Shown piece after piece: positions 30,930 through 40,950 of a stretch of DNA of 64,000 nucleotides (its first letter is position 1; each line of letters starts with the position of its first letter). The position numbers and the translations under genes are program-made. This DNA comes from CAVXGU01 sp963761615. GTDB lineage: Bacteria > Acidobacteriota > Vicinamibacteria > Vicinamibacterales > CAVVIG01. The stretch is taken from assembly GCA_963761615.1 (NCBI GenBank), contig CAVXGU010000002.1, positions 67,917-131,916 on the forward strand, given 5' to 3'. Below the pieces are notes generated by a model, which was not told the DNA's origin, searched no databases, and saw only the letters and a list, made by a program, of their open reading frames with translations.

Positions 30930-31755
30930 AGGGATGGGAGCCGAGGAGCGCCGCGATGCGCTTCTCGGTGGGCGGGTGCGTGCTGAACAGGGAGCCCAGT
31001 CCGCCCATCGAGAACGGCTTCATGATGAAGAGGTGGGCCGTCGCCGGGTTCGCCGCCAGCGGTACACGCCTGGAGGCCGCCTCGATCTTCCTGAGCGCGC
31101 TCGCGAGGCCGTACGGGCTGCCCGCGATCGCGGCACCGCCCGCGTCGGCGTCGTACTCCCGCGACCGCGAGATGGCGGCCTGAATCAGCATCGCCGCCAG
31201 CGGCGCGACGATCATCGCCGCCAGGGCGGCCAGCGGCCCGCCGTCGCGGCTGCGCCGGTCGCCGCCTCCGAAGAAGAGCGCGAAGCGCGACAACATCATG
31301 ATTGCGGCCGCGAGCGTGGCGGCGACCGAGCTCGTGAGGATGTCGCGGTGCTTCACGTGCGCGAGCTCGTGGCCGATCACGCCGGTCAGCTCCTCGTCGT
31401 CGAGAATCTGGAGGATGCCGTCGGTCGCGCAGACGGCGGCGTGGCGCGGGTTGCGCCCGGTCGCGAACGCGTTGGGTGACGGCTGCGGGATGACGTAGAC
31501 CTTCGGCTGCGGCAGGCCCGCGCGCTGGACGAGGTTGCTGACGATCCGGTAGAGACGGTGATCGGGCCCCACCTCCTGCGCGCGGTACATGCGCAGGACG
31601 AGCTTGTCCGAGAACCAGTACGACCCGAAGTTCATCATCACGGCGAAGGCGAACGCGATTACGAGACCCTGCTGGCCGCCGAGCGCGTCGCCAATCAGCA
31701 GCAGGAGCGCGCTCATCGCGCCGAGCAGGCAGGCAGTCTTGAGCGTGTTGGTCAT
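30919..31755 (-). CDS. htpX: HtpX family membrane zinc metalloprotease
   Basis: A 278-residue inner-membrane protease for quality control of membrane proteins. Two N-terminal helices (about 9-48), then the zinc site HELAH at 129-133 in GVIGHELAHVKHRD, further helices (SVAATLAAAIMMLSRFALFF), and SREYDADAGGAAI with the third ligand Glu. The C terminus holds FSTHPPTEKRIAAL. Length and order match HtpX. Confidence 0.94.
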   Translation of the reverse strand: MTNTLKTACLLGAMSALLLLIGDALGGQQGLVIAFAFAVMMNFGSYWFSDKLVLRMYRAQEVGPDHRLYRIVSNLVQRAGLPQPKVYVIPQPSPNAFATGRNPRHAAVCATDGILQILDDEELTGVIGHELAHVKHRDILTSSVAATLAAAIMMLSRFALFFGGGDRRSRDGGPLAALAAMIVAPLAAMLIQAAISRSREYDADAGGAAIAGSPYGLASALRKIEAASRRVPLAANPATAHLFIMKPFSMGGLGSLFSTHPPTEKRIAALLGSHPFTS

Positions 31756-31829
31756 GTCGTTGATTCGATTCTACGCGTCATCGGGACGCTCTGCCCATTG
31801 GGACGTCCGGATGGGCTCACGGGTTCCTT

Positions 31830-31835
31830 TATAAT
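31830..31835 (+). promoter_or_regulatory. TATAAT box close to the ATG of the next gene
   Basis: A perfect TATAAT lies 7 bases before the ATG at 31843. No -35 match was found at normal distance. If used, transcription would begin at or within a base or two of the start codon, a leaderless mRNA. A partial AGG at 31838-31840 is the only ribosome-site candidate. Confidence 0.4.
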
Positions 31836-31842
31836 CCAGGAC

Positions 31843-32385
31843 ATGAAGACCCTGGCAGCGCTCGCCGCCCTCGCCTGGATGGCACAGCAGCCGCCGGTGC
31901 CGAAGCCCTTCCCCCAGCCGGGGTCGGCGCAGACTGTCGCGCCGCGGTCGGCGCCGGTCCAGCCGCCGTCGGCCTCCCCGGAGGCGCAGCCGCCGCAGCC
32001 GGCGGGGCCGGCAGGACAGGCGCCGACCGAGGCCGTGCTCGGCCTGCCGGTCTACCCCAACGCGACGTTCATCGCGTCGTACGACGCCGGCCGCGGCCAG
32101 CGGTTCTACCTGTACGGATCGACCGCCACGTTCGAGATGCTCGTCTCGTACTACCGCACGATGTTGAAGGAGCGCGGCGACCAGGTCTTCGACACGCCCG
32201 CCACGTACGAGTTCGACGTGGGGAAGTTCCGGGAAGACGACATGGCGTTTCCGCCGGGGGTGACGATCAAGGACTTTCAGTCGAGCCTGTCGGCGGGCTA
32301 TCCCAATCCGGATCCGACCGCGCAGGTGAAGGCCTTCCCGACGGTCATCCAGATCGTCCCGCTGCCGCCGGAGCAAAGGCAGTAG
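31843..32385 (+). CDS. uncharacterised exported or surface protein with Pro-rich linker
   Basis: A 180-residue protein: a short hydrophobic start (MKTLAALAALAWM), a Pro/Gln/Ala-rich linker (about 15-65), then a compact domain with PVYPNATFIASYDAGRGQRFYLYG and FEMLVSYYRTMLKERGDQVFD. The latter is a layout seen in small exported domains that begin 'P-x-YPGA' and are followed by 'Yxx-L', but I cannot name the family. It ends 12 bp from the 3' end of thiC (convergent). Confidence 0.7.
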   Translation: MKTLAALAALAWMAQQPPVPKPFPQPGSAQTVAPRSAPVQPPSASPEAQPPQPAGPAGQAPTEAVLGLPVYPNATFIASYDAGRGQRFYLYGSTATFEMLVSYYRTMLKERGDQVFDTPATYEFDVGKFREDDMAFPPGVTIKDFQSSLSAGYPNPDPTAQVKAFPTVIQIVPLPPEQRQ

Positions 32386-32397
32386 GGGCGCCGGGCC

Positions 32398-33972
<1,575 letters not shown>

Positions 33973-33978
33973 CTCCGC

Positions 33979-34052
33979 TCTCCCTTCGCCGGTCTGAACC
34001 GGATCAGGTTCCAAGGGTCTGCTCTCAATCCCGTCGAGGGATACCCCTGGCG
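33979..34052 (-). promoter_or_regulatory. TPP riboswitch (THI element) upstream of thiC
   Basis: On the minus strand the sequence shows the conserved TPP aptamer pieces in order: GGGGTATCCC-like P2 entry, GATTGAGAG (the CUGAGA-type box), ACCCTTGGAACCTGATC, the P4/P5 hairpin CCGGTTCAGACCGG, and GAAGGGA closing P1. The thiC ribosome site GGGAG falls in the closing strand, so TPP binding should hide it (translation control). The 5' half overlaps the end of the alkD-like gene and its TGA stop is the TGA of the TGAGA box. Confidence 0.93.
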
Positions 34053-34825
34053 GCCAGGGTACTGACTATAGCATTCGGCGATGGGGCGATGGATGACCGC
34101 GTCGCGGCGAGCAGCGCCTTGCGCTTCGCCGCCGGGAAGTGCTCGATGGCATAGCGCAGCGTTGTCCGCGGAATGCGGGGACCGTTGGCCCGCAGGTAGC
34201 GCTCGAGCCGCGCCGGATCGGTGCGTCCCGCCTCCCGCAGCAGCCAGCCGACGGCTTTCTGGACGAGGTCCTCGCGGTCCCGATGGAGATCCCGCGCGAC
34301 GCGGTACGCCAGATCCAGCGCGCGGCCGCGCGCGGCGAGCTTGATCAGGCCGACCGCCGACGCACGCCGAACCCACAGGTGGCCATCGTGTCGCCAGGAC
34401 GCCACGCGGGCGGCCAGCGCCGGGTGCGCCGCGAGCAGGGGGCCCACGAGGAATCCGCAGATCGAATCGGTCGTCGCCCAGTTCGCCGCGTGGCCGTCCC
34501 GGAGCCAGCCCTTCCACATCGGCAGGAGCGCCGGCGTGAACGCGCGCCGGTACCGCGCCAGCACCTCGATGCCCACCGCCTTCACCTCGAAGTGCCGGTC
34601 GCGGATCACGACGTCGGCGAACGCCGCCGCATCGGCAACGGACCAGTCGTCACGCACCTCGGCATGAAGACGTCTCGCCAGCACGCGCACCCGCGGCGTC
34701 CCGACGTTGTAGAAGCCGAGGTTCCCGGTCGCACGAAAGTACCGCCGCGCGTCGAACGTCCCGACGGGACGGGCGAGCTCCCGGACGGACCGGCGCGCGC
34801 GGACGGCGGCCATCGCCGGCGTCAT
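34025..34825 (-). CDS. DNA alkylation repair protein, AlkD-like
   Basis: A 266-residue all-helical protein of the DNA_alkylation (AlkD/HEAT-like glycosylase) family, which removes alkylated purines. Segments such as RRYFRATGNLGFYNVG, FEVKAVGIEVLARY, VGPLLAAHP, LWVRRASAVGLI and DREDLVQKAVGWLLREAGRTDP with PRTTLRYAIEHFP match the family pattern. The last eight codons plus stop lie inside the thiC TPP aptamer. The start among nearby ATGs (34825, 34813) is uncertain. Confidence 0.85.
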   Translation of the reverse strand: MTPAMAAVRARRSVRELARPVGTFDARRYFRATGNLGFYNVGTPRVRVLARRLHAEVRDDWSVADAAAFADVVIRDRHFEVKAVGIEVLARYRRAFTPALLPMWKGWLRDGHAANWATTDSICGFLVGPLLAAHPALAARVASWRHDGHLWVRRASAVGLIKLAARGRALDLAYRVARDLHRDREDLVQKAVGWLLREAGRTDPARLERYLRANGPRIPRTTLRYAIEHFPAAKRKALLAATRSSIAPSPNAIVSTLAARGIPRRD

Positions 34826-35011
34826 GTGCTCGACCTCCTAGACACCTGGAGTACGGGAACCCGAAGAAGCGATCCGGCCGTCCGGATCGGACGCAGGGGG
34901 ACACATCTTTATAAGAAAGCGCCTCGAAATAGTGGCCGGGGCGACGCTAGGCTAGTCATTGGAGCATGGCAGGCACGGTTCTGCCACCTTTTCCGGCTCC
35001 AAGGAGACGAT

Positions 35012-35644
35012 ATGCGACGGTTGCATGGATTGATTCTCGGTTCGTTCGCACTGATTCTCTCGGTCGCGCTCGCGCAGCCCGCGTTCGCACAGCAGCAGCA
35101 ACAGCAGCAGATGCAGAACGGGAACGGCGACAGCGGCGGCGTGGGCGTCGGTGTCGAAGCGCTGGCCGGCTTCCCCTCGATCAGTAACGTTGACCCGTCG
35201 CTCAACGCGAAGACGAGCTACGGGTTCGGCCTGTGGGTGGGCGGGAACCGGAACGGCCGCGTCGGTTTCGTCGGCGAGTTCATCTACCTGATCCGCAAGG
35301 AAGAGCTGGGCACGGAGACCGCCAAGCACCAGGCCCTCGAGATTCCCGCCGTGTTCCACGTCAACATCGGCTCGCGGAACAAGAACGGCCTGCTGGGCTA
35401 CGCGGTCCTGGGTCCCGTCTTCACGATCAACGTGAAGAACACGCTGAGCGGCGGCCTCACGGGCAACAACTTTTCGTCGGCCGACGTCGGCCTGATCTAC
35501 GGCGCGGGCATCGAGTTCGCCCGCATCTCCGTCGAAGGCCGCATGAACCAGGGCTTCAGGAGCGTCACCGACAACGGCGGCGGCGCGTTCCAGGACTCCA
35601 AGGAGCGCAGCTTCGAGCTCCTCGGCAAGATCCGCTTCAACTGA
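35012..35644 (+). CDS. outer-membrane beta-barrel protein
   Basis: A 210-residue exported protein. Signal peptide (LILGSFALILSVALAQPAFAQ), a poly-glutamine stretch (seven Gln), then alternating beta-strand sequence ending in SFELLGKIRFN, with a C-terminal aromatic/Asn end like OmpX/OmpW-type 8-strand barrels (VGVGVEALAGFPS, YGFGLWVGGNRNGRVGFVGEF, FEFARISVEGRMNQGF). An AAGGAGA ribosome site precedes the ATG. It is divergent from the alkD-like gene, with 186 bp between that contain AT-rich patches but no promoter I can defend. Confidence 0.8.
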   Translation: MRRLHGLILGSFALILSVALAQPAFAQQQQQQQMQNGNGDSGGVGVGVEALAGFPSISNVDPSLNAKTSYGFGLWVGGNRNGRVGFVGEFIYLIRKEELGTETAKHQALEIPAVFHVNIGSRNKNGLLGYAVLGPVFTINVKNTLSGGLTGNNFSSADVGLIYGAGIEFARISVEGRMNQGFRSVTDNGGGAFQDSKERSFELLGKIRFN

Positions 35645-35659
35645 GTCCGCGTCACTCCG

Positions 35660-35687
35660 GGGCGGCGCCGCCTGCGCGGCGTCGCCC
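35660..35687. terminator. 12-bp hairpin between two convergent genes
   Basis: GGGCGGCGCCGC and GCGGCGTCGCCC around a CTGC loop (one G-U pair) lie between the barrel protein gene and rlmI, which converge. No T-run follows, so termination would need Rho or the stem alone. Confidence 0.5.
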
Positions 35688-35700
35688 GGACGCTCCCCCC

Positions 35701-36867
35701 TCACAGCTTTCGCAGGATGAAACACTTCAGGTAGTAGGTCTCGGGCACGCCGAGCAGGACGGGGTGATCGCGCCCCTGCATGCGCTTCTCGACGACCGTC
35801 ACGTGCGTCTGGGCGTCGACCGACGCCTCGTAGACGATCTCCCCGAGATCGGCCTCGCTCACGTGGTACGAACAGCTGCAGGTGACGAGGAAGCCTCCGG
35901 GGTTGAGCAGCTTGAGCGCCCGGAGGTTGATCTCCTTGTATCCGGCGCGCGCCTTGGCGACGGCCGACTTCGTCTTCGCGAACGCCGGCGGGTCCAGGAC
36001 GATCGTGTCGAACCGCTCGCCCGCGCGCTCGAAGGCCCGCAGCTCGTCGAAGACGTTGCCCACGCGCGCGTCGATCGTGGCGCCGTTGCGCGCGGCATTC
36101 GCGCGGATCCGCGCGACCGCGTCCTCGGAGGCGTCGATCGCGACCGTCTCGCGGCACGTCCGCCCCAGCACGAGGGCGAAGCCGCCGTTGTAGCTGAAGG
36201 CGTCGAGCAGCCGCCCGCGGGCGTACCGCGCCGCGGCCTGCCGGTTCTCGCGCTGGTCGAGGAACAGCCCGGTCTTCTGGCCGCGGCGCACGTCGACCTC
36301 GTAGACAACGCCCAGCTCGTGGATCTCGACCGCCTCCGGCACGTCGCCGGCCAGCACATCCACCCGCCGCTCCAGACCTTCGAGCAGCCGGGCGCGCGGG
36401 TCGTTGCGCGCCAGGACGCCGCGGGGGTGCAGCCGGGCCTCGATCGTCTCGACGATGAGCGGCGTCAGGCGATCCATGCCCTGCGACAGCGTCTGCACGA
36501 CGACGATGTCGTCGTAGCGGTCGGCGACGAGCGAGGGCAGCAGGTCGGCCTCGCCGTGGATGAGCCGGCAGGCCGTCGCGTCGACGGCAAGCGACTCGCG
36601 GTAGTCGATCGCGTCCGCGATCCGCCGGCGGATCAGGTCGTCGTCGGCCGGATTGGTCTCTGCCGTCGTGCGGGCCAGCACGCGCAGCGCGATCTGGGAT
36701 CGGTCGCTGTACAGCGCCTGGGCGAGCACCCGTCCGCGCGGCCCCCGCACGAGGACGCGCTCGCCCGCACCCGCCCGGGCCTCCGCCACGTCGGCGCGGT
36801 AGATCCACGGGTGGCCGCTCCGGATGCGCTGCTCACCGCGCGCGGAAATGACGACGGTCGGATACAT
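35701..36867 (-). CDS. rlmI: 23S rRNA (cytosine-C5)-methyltransferase, RlmI-like
   Basis: A 388-residue SAM methyltransferase with an N-terminal PUA domain (about 1-75) and a C-terminal Rossmann domain: LLDAFSYNGGFAL (SAM), the VLDPPAFAKTK active segment, and LVTCSCSYHVSE with two Cys. The layout fits RlmI (m5C1962 of 23S rRNA). The ATG at 36867 is chosen because the upstream in-frame extension is only translated heptamer repeat. Confidence 0.9.
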   Translation of the reverse strand: MYPTVVISARGEQRIRSGHPWIYRADVAEARAGAGERVLVRGPRGRVLAQALYSDRSQIALRVLARTTAETNPADDDLIRRRIADAIDYRESLAVDATACRLIHGEADLLPSLVADRYDDIVVVQTLSQGMDRLTPLIVETIEARLHPRGVLARNDPRARLLEGLERRVDVLAGDVPEAVEIHELGVVYEVDVRRGQKTGLFLDQRENRQAAARYARGRLLDAFSYNGGFALVLGRTCRETVAIDASEDAVARIRANAARNGATIDARVGNVFDELRAFERAGERFDTIVLDPPAFAKTKSAVAKARAGYKEINLRALKLLNPGGFLVTCSCSYHVSEADLGEIVYEASVDAQTHVTVVEKRMQGRDHPVLLGVPETYYLKCFILRKL

Positions 36868-36870
36868 GGT

Positions 36871-36943
36871 CGGGCTCCGGCTTCGGACTTCGGGCTTCGG
36901 ACTTCGGGCTTCAGGCTCCGGGCTCCGGGCTTCGGGCTCCGGC
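36871..36943. repeat. heptamer tract (GGGCTTC/GGGCTCC)
   Basis: About ten tandem heptamers of GGGCTCC, GGACTTC and GGGCTTC, one unit shortened. It begins 4 bp upstream of the rlmI ATG and is directly followed by the 23-bp array. It is a variant of the GGCTCTN motif seen elsewhere. Confidence 0.85.
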
Positions 36944-36944
36944 C

Positions 36945-37092
36945 AGCACGCTGCAGCGCCAGTCCCCAGCACCTTGCCGCGTCAGTTCCGAGCACTTTGC
37001 GGCGTCAGTTCCCAGCACGTTGCCGCGTCAGTTCCGAGCACTTTGCGGCGTTAGTTCCCAGCACGTTGCGGCGTTAGTCACTCAGCACCTTA
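36945..37092. repeat. 23-bp tandem array in the divergent rlmI-rpiB spacer
   Basis: Six units of exactly or nearly 23 bp, each of the form AGCACNTTGCNGCGTNAGTTC plus two bases (36945, 36968, 36991, 37014, 37037, 37060), with a partial seventh. Units 3 and 5 carry CTTTG and units 4 and 6 CGTTG, an alternating 46-bp higher pattern. It occupies most of the region where promoters for both flanking genes should lie. Confidence 0.92.
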
Positions 37093-37121
37093 CCTTTTCC
37101 GCCATAGGACAATCAGTTTCC

Positions 37122-37568
37122 GTGCGAATCGCGATCGGTGCCGACCACGCGGGCTTCCTGCTCAAGGAGCACCTGACGCAGACGCTGGAGCGGCTCGGTC
37201 ATGACGTGGAAGATCACGGCACGATCAGCGAGGCGGCCGTGGACTACCCGCCCATCTGCATCGCCGTCGCGCGGGCGGTCGCCGGCGGCCGGGCCGACCG
37301 CGGGATCGTGCTGGGCGGCAGCGGCCAGGGCGAGCAGATCGCGGCGAACAAGGTCGACGGGATCCGCGCGGCCCTGTGCAACGACCTCTACACCGCGCGG
37401 CTGTCCCGGCTGCACAACGACGCGAACGTCCTCTCGATGGGCGGGCGCATCGTCGCCTTCGGCCTCGCCGACGAGATTCTCGCGCTCTGGCTGGACACCC
37501 CGTTCGAGGGCGGCCGGCACCAGCGGCGCATCGACCAGATTACGGACGCGGAACGGTCGCGGCACTGA
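37122..37568 (+). CDS. rpiB: ribose-5-phosphate isomerase B
   Basis: A 148-residue enzyme interconverting ribulose-5-P and ribose-5-P. Start is GTG at 37122, giving RIAIGADHAGF. The segment GGSGQGEQIAANK has Glu where the Escherichia enzyme has catalytic Cys, the arrangement of the Mycobacterium-type RpiB. HNDANVLSMGGRIV completes the site. It starts the rpiB-glyA-dinG operon; the glyA ATG is 22 bp downstream. Confidence 0.95.
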   Translation: MRIAIGADHAGFLLKEHLTQTLERLGHDVEDHGTISEAAVDYPPICIAVARAVAGGRADRGIVLGGSGQGEQIAANKVDGIRAALCNDLYTARLSRLHNDANVLSMGGRIVAFGLADEILALWLDTPFEGGRHQRRIDQITDAERSRH

Positions 37569-37590
37569 CCACGCCGCCGCGGAGGACGCC

Positions 37591-38868
37591 ATGCCAACCG
37601 ACACGACCACGGGCGCCATCTGGCGCAGCCTCGCGGAGACCGATCCCGACATCGCCGGCGCCGTGCGCGACGAGCGCCACCGGCAGAACAGCGGCCTGGA
37701 GCTCATCGCCTCCGAGAACTTCGTGAGCCGCGCCGTGCTCGAGGCCGCCGGCTCGGTGTTCACGAACAAGTACGCGGAAGGCTACCCCGGACGCCGCTAC
37801 TACGGCGGCTGCGAGTTCGCCGACGTCGTCGAGCGCGCGGCCATCGAGCGCGCGAAGGCCCTGTTCGGCGCCGAGCACGCCAACGTCCAGCCGCACTCGG
37901 GCGCCCAGGCGAACATGGCCGTCTACTTCGCCCTGCTCAAGCCCGGCGACACCGTACTCGGCATGAACCTCGCGCACGGCGGGCACCTCACCCACGGCCA
38001 TCCCCTGAACTTCTCCGGCAAGCTCTACACGATCGTCCCGTACGGCGTGCGCGAAGACGACGAGCGGATCGACTACGACGCGCTCGACCGGCTCGCCGAC
38101 GAGCACCGGCCGAAGATGATCATGGTCGGCGCCAGCGCGTACCCGCGGGTGATCGACTTCGCGCGGATCCGCCAGGCCGGCCTGCGCACGGGCGCCGCCG
38201 TCGTGACCGACATGGCGCACATCGCGGGCCTGGTCGCCGCGGGAGTCCATCCGAGCCCGGTGCCGCACTCCGACTTCGTGACCTCCACGACGCACAAGAC
38301 GCTGCGCGGTCCGCGCTCGGGTCTCGTCCTGTGCACCGAGCGCTACGCGAAGGATCTCGACAAGAGCGTCTTCCCGGGCGTGCAGGGCGGACCGCTGATG
38401 CACATCGTGGCCGCCAAGGCCGTCTGCTTCAAGGAAGCCGCCGAGCCCGCCTTCGCCGGGTACCAGCGTCAGGTCGTCGCGAACGCCAAGGCGCTGGCCG
38501 CGGCGCTCGCCGACGCCGGCTTCCGCCTCGTCAGCGGGGGCACCGACAACCACCTGATGCTCGTCGACGTCTTCTCGAAGGGCATCACCGGCAAGGCGGC
38601 CGAGGCCGCGCTCGGCAAGGCCGGCATCACGGTCAACAAGAACGCGATCCCCTTCGACAAGAATCCGCCGATGGTCGCCAGCGGGATCCGGATCGGCACG
38701 CCCGCCGTCACGACCCGCGGCCTGCGCGAGGCCGAGATGGCCGCCGTCGGCGAGTTCATCGCCCGCGCGCTGCGGACGCCGGACGACGACCGCGCGCTCG
38801 CCGCCATCCGCACCGAAGTCGAGGCGATGTGCCGGAAATTCCCGCTGTATCCGGAACCGCAGGCCTGA
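37591..38868 (+). CDS. glyA: serine hydroxymethyltransferase
   Basis: A 425-residue PLP enzyme interconverting serine and glycine and loading tetrahydrofolate. Signatures: GLELIASENFVS, KYAEGYPGRRYYGGC, QPHSGAQANMAVY, and the PLP lysine in SDFVTSTTHKTLRGPRSG. A GGAGG site precedes the ATG. Standard length. Confidence 0.98.
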   Translation: MPTDTTTGAIWRSLAETDPDIAGAVRDERHRQNSGLELIASENFVSRAVLEAAGSVFTNKYAEGYPGRRYYGGCEFADVVERAAIERAKALFGAEHANVQPHSGAQANMAVYFALLKPGDTVLGMNLAHGGHLTHGHPLNFSGKLYTIVPYGVREDDERIDYDALDRLADEHRPKMIMVGASAYPRVIDFARIRQAGLRTGAAVVTDMAHIAGLVAAGVHPSPVPHSDFVTSTTHKTLRGPRSGLVLCTERYAKDLDKSVFPGVQGGPLMHIVAAKAVCFKEAAEPAFAGYQRQVVANAKALAAALADAGFRLVSGGTDNHLMLVDVFSKGITGKAAEAALGKAGITVNKNAIPFDKNPPMVASGIRIGTPAVTTRGLREAEMAAVGEFIARALRTPDDDRALAAIRTEVEAMCRKFPLYPEPQA

Positions 38869-40883
38869 GGGGCGATCCGCCCCTCGTCGACCAGGTCGCC
38901 GGCGCCTTCGCCAGCGACGGCCCGCTGGCCGCCGCGCTGCCGACCTTCGAGCCCCGCGCCGGCCAGCGGCGCATGGCGATCGAGGTGGCGCGGGTGCTCG
39001 CCGAGGGCGGCGTGCTGCTGGCCGAAGCCGGGACCGGCACCGGCAAGACGCTGGCGTACCTCGTCCCCGCCATCCTGAGCGGCCAGCGCGTGCTCGTCTC
39101 CACCGGGACCAAGAACCTCCAGGAGCAGATCTACTTCAAGGACGTCCCCGCGCTGCGCGACGCGCTCGCCGTGCCGTTCACCGCGGCCTACATGAAGGGG
39201 CGCGCGAACTACCTCTGCCTGCACCGGCTGGATCAGCTCGAGAGCGGGGGCGGACCGGCGAGCCACGACGTCTTCCTGCCCATGATCCAGGAGTGGGCGC
39301 GGGGGACCGACACCGGGGATCGCGCGGAGCTCGAAGATCTGCCCGAGGACCTGCCGTTCTGGAACGAGGTCGCCGCGACGGCGGAGACGTGTCTCGGCGC
39401 CGAGTGCCCGCGGTACGACGACTGCTACGTGACGCGCATGCGCCAGCGGGCCGCGGCGGCCGACGTGGTGATCGTGAACCACCACCTGCTCTGCGCCGAC
39501 GCCGCCGTCCGCCAGAGCGCGTACGGGGAGGTCATTCCGGCCTGCGCCCACATGGTGCTGGACGAAGCGCACCAGCTCGAAGACATCGCGACCCAGTACT
39601 TCGGCGTCCAGGTGAGCACCTACCGGGTCGAGGAGCTGGCGCGCGACGCCGAGCGCCTGGCCGAGTCGGGGGCCATCGACGGGGACGGCGACCGCGCCGA
39701 CCTCGCCAGGGCCGTGTCCCGCCTGCGCGACCACGCGAAGGCGTTCTTCGCCGAGCTCGCCCTCGCGCACCGCTCGGGCGGCGCCCGCGAGGATCGCGTG
39801 CGCGCGTCGGGGCCTTCTCTCGTGACGAGCGTCGAGCCGGCCAGCGCGCTCGCCGGCGCGCTCGACTTCCTCGAGGCCACGCTGGCGCTCGCCGGACACG
39901 GCCGGTCCGCGGCGCCGGACGGCGGGGACGCGGAGGGCCTCGGCGAGGTGCTCGCCGCGCTCGTCCGCCGCACCGGGGAGCTGCGCGCCGACCTGCGATC
40001 CCTCATCGGCGCGAGCGATCCCGAATTCGTGTACTTCGTCGAGTTCCGCGGGCGCGGCGTGTTCTTCCGCGCCTCGCCCATCGACGTGTCGCGCATCGTC
40101 CGCGACCTGCTGCTGGACCGGGCCCGGGCGACGATCCTGACGTCGGCCACGCTCGCGGTGGACGGGTCCTTCTCCTACATCCGCGATCGCCTCGGAATCG
40201 CCCAGGCGTCGGAGGTCCGGCTGCCGTCGGAGTTCGATTTCGCGCGCCAGGCGATCGTGTACCTCCCGCGGCGGATGCCCGACCCCCGGGCGCCCGAGTT
40301 CGCGGCAGCGGCCGGCCGCGAGGTCGTCGACGTGCTGACGCGCACCGGCGGACGCGCGTTCGTGCTGTTCACGAGCTACTCGATGCTGCGGGCCGTGCAG
40401 GCGGTGGCCGAACTGGCCCTCGACTTCCCCATCTTCGTCCAGGGCGCGGCGCCCCGTTCACAGCTGCTGCGCCAGTTCCGGGAGACCCCGCACGCCGTGC
40501 TCTTCGCCACGTCCAGCTTCTGGCAGGGCGTCGACGTGCCGGGCGAGGCGCTGAGCTGCGTGATCGTCGACAAGCTCCCGTTCGCCTCGCCGGCCGACCC
40601 GGTGACGGCCGCGCGCATCGACGCCATCCGCGAGCGCGGCGGCAGCCCCTTCGAGGACTATCAGGTCCCCCTGGCGATCCTGGCCCTCCAGCAGGGACTC
40701 GGGCGGCTGATTCGCCATCGCCGGGACCGGGGCGTGCTGGCCGTCCTCGATCCGAGGCTGCGCACCAAGGGGTACGGGCGACGGTTCATGGCGAGCCTGC
40801 CGCCGGCGCCGGTCGTCCACGATCCAGGCCGGATCTCCGCGTTCTTCCAGGCGCCCGCCGCCGGCGCGGATGGCGGTAGTTGA
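38829..40883 (+). CDS. dinG: ATP-dependent DNA helicase, DinG/XPD family
   Basis: A 684-residue superfamily-2 iron-sulfur helicase. Walker A AEAGTGTGKTLAYL (near residue 60), an Fe-S domain with four Cys (NYLCLHR, TCLGAECPRYDDC), the DEAH box VLDEAHQLED, and C-terminal motifs SSFWQGVDVPGEA and QGLGRLIRHRRDRG. The GTG at 38829 is chosen because GAGG sits 5 bases upstream and it gives a plausible N terminus; it overlaps glyA by 40 bp. Probable role is unwinding damaged or structured DNA. Confidence 0.88.
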   Translation: MPEIPAVSGTAGLRGDPPLVDQVAGAFASDGPLAAALPTFEPRAGQRRMAIEVARVLAEGGVLLAEAGTGTGKTLAYLVPAILSGQRVLVSTGTKNLQEQIYFKDVPALRDALAVPFTAAYMKGRANYLCLHRLDQLESGGGPASHDVFLPMIQEWARGTDTGDRAELEDLPEDLPFWNEVAATAETCLGAECPRYDDCYVTRMRQRAAAADVVIVNHHLLCADAAVRQSAYGEVIPACAHMVLDEAHQLEDIATQYFGVQVSTYRVEELARDAERLAESGAIDGDGDRADLARAVSRLRDHAKAFFAELALAHRSGGAREDRVRASGPSLVTSVEPASALAGALDFLEATLALAGHGRSAAPDGGDAEGLGEVLAALVRRTGELRADLRSLIGASDPEFVYFVEFRGRGVFFRASPIDVSRIVRDLLLDRARATILTSATLAVDGSFSYIRDRLGIAQASEVRLPSEFDFARQAIVYLPRRMPDPRAPEFAAAAGREVVDVLTRTGGRAFVLFTSYSMLRAVQAVAELALDFPIFVQGAAPRSQLLRQFRETPHAVLFATSSFWQGVDVPGEALSCVIVDKLPFASPADPVTAARIDAIRERGGSPFEDYQVPLAILALQQGLGRLIRHRRDRGVLAVLDPRLRTKGYGRRFMASLPPAPVVHDPGRISAFFQAPAAGADGGS

Positions 40884-40906
40884 GCGCCGTTTGTTTCGGG
40901 TAAAAT
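40880..40906 (+). promoter_or_regulatory. possible promoter for the CarboxypepD/TPR gene
   Basis: TTGAGC and TAAAAT lie 15 bp apart, a short spacer, overlapping the dinG stop. The leader of about 40 nt includes CAGGAGG 7 bases before the ATG. Plausible but not strong. Confidence 0.4.
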
Positions 40907-40950
40907 TGCGGGTACCGCTCGACATTAGATTGCTTTTCAGGAGGCTTTTG

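Noticed and set aside
36945..37092. A CRISPR array
   Set aside because: Units are contiguous with no unique spacers and no cas genes are present; it is a tandem minisatellite.
36868..37119. Apparent N-terminal extensions of RlmI and RpiB
   Set aside because: They are translated tandem repeats; both proteins have canonical starts inside (36867 and 37122).
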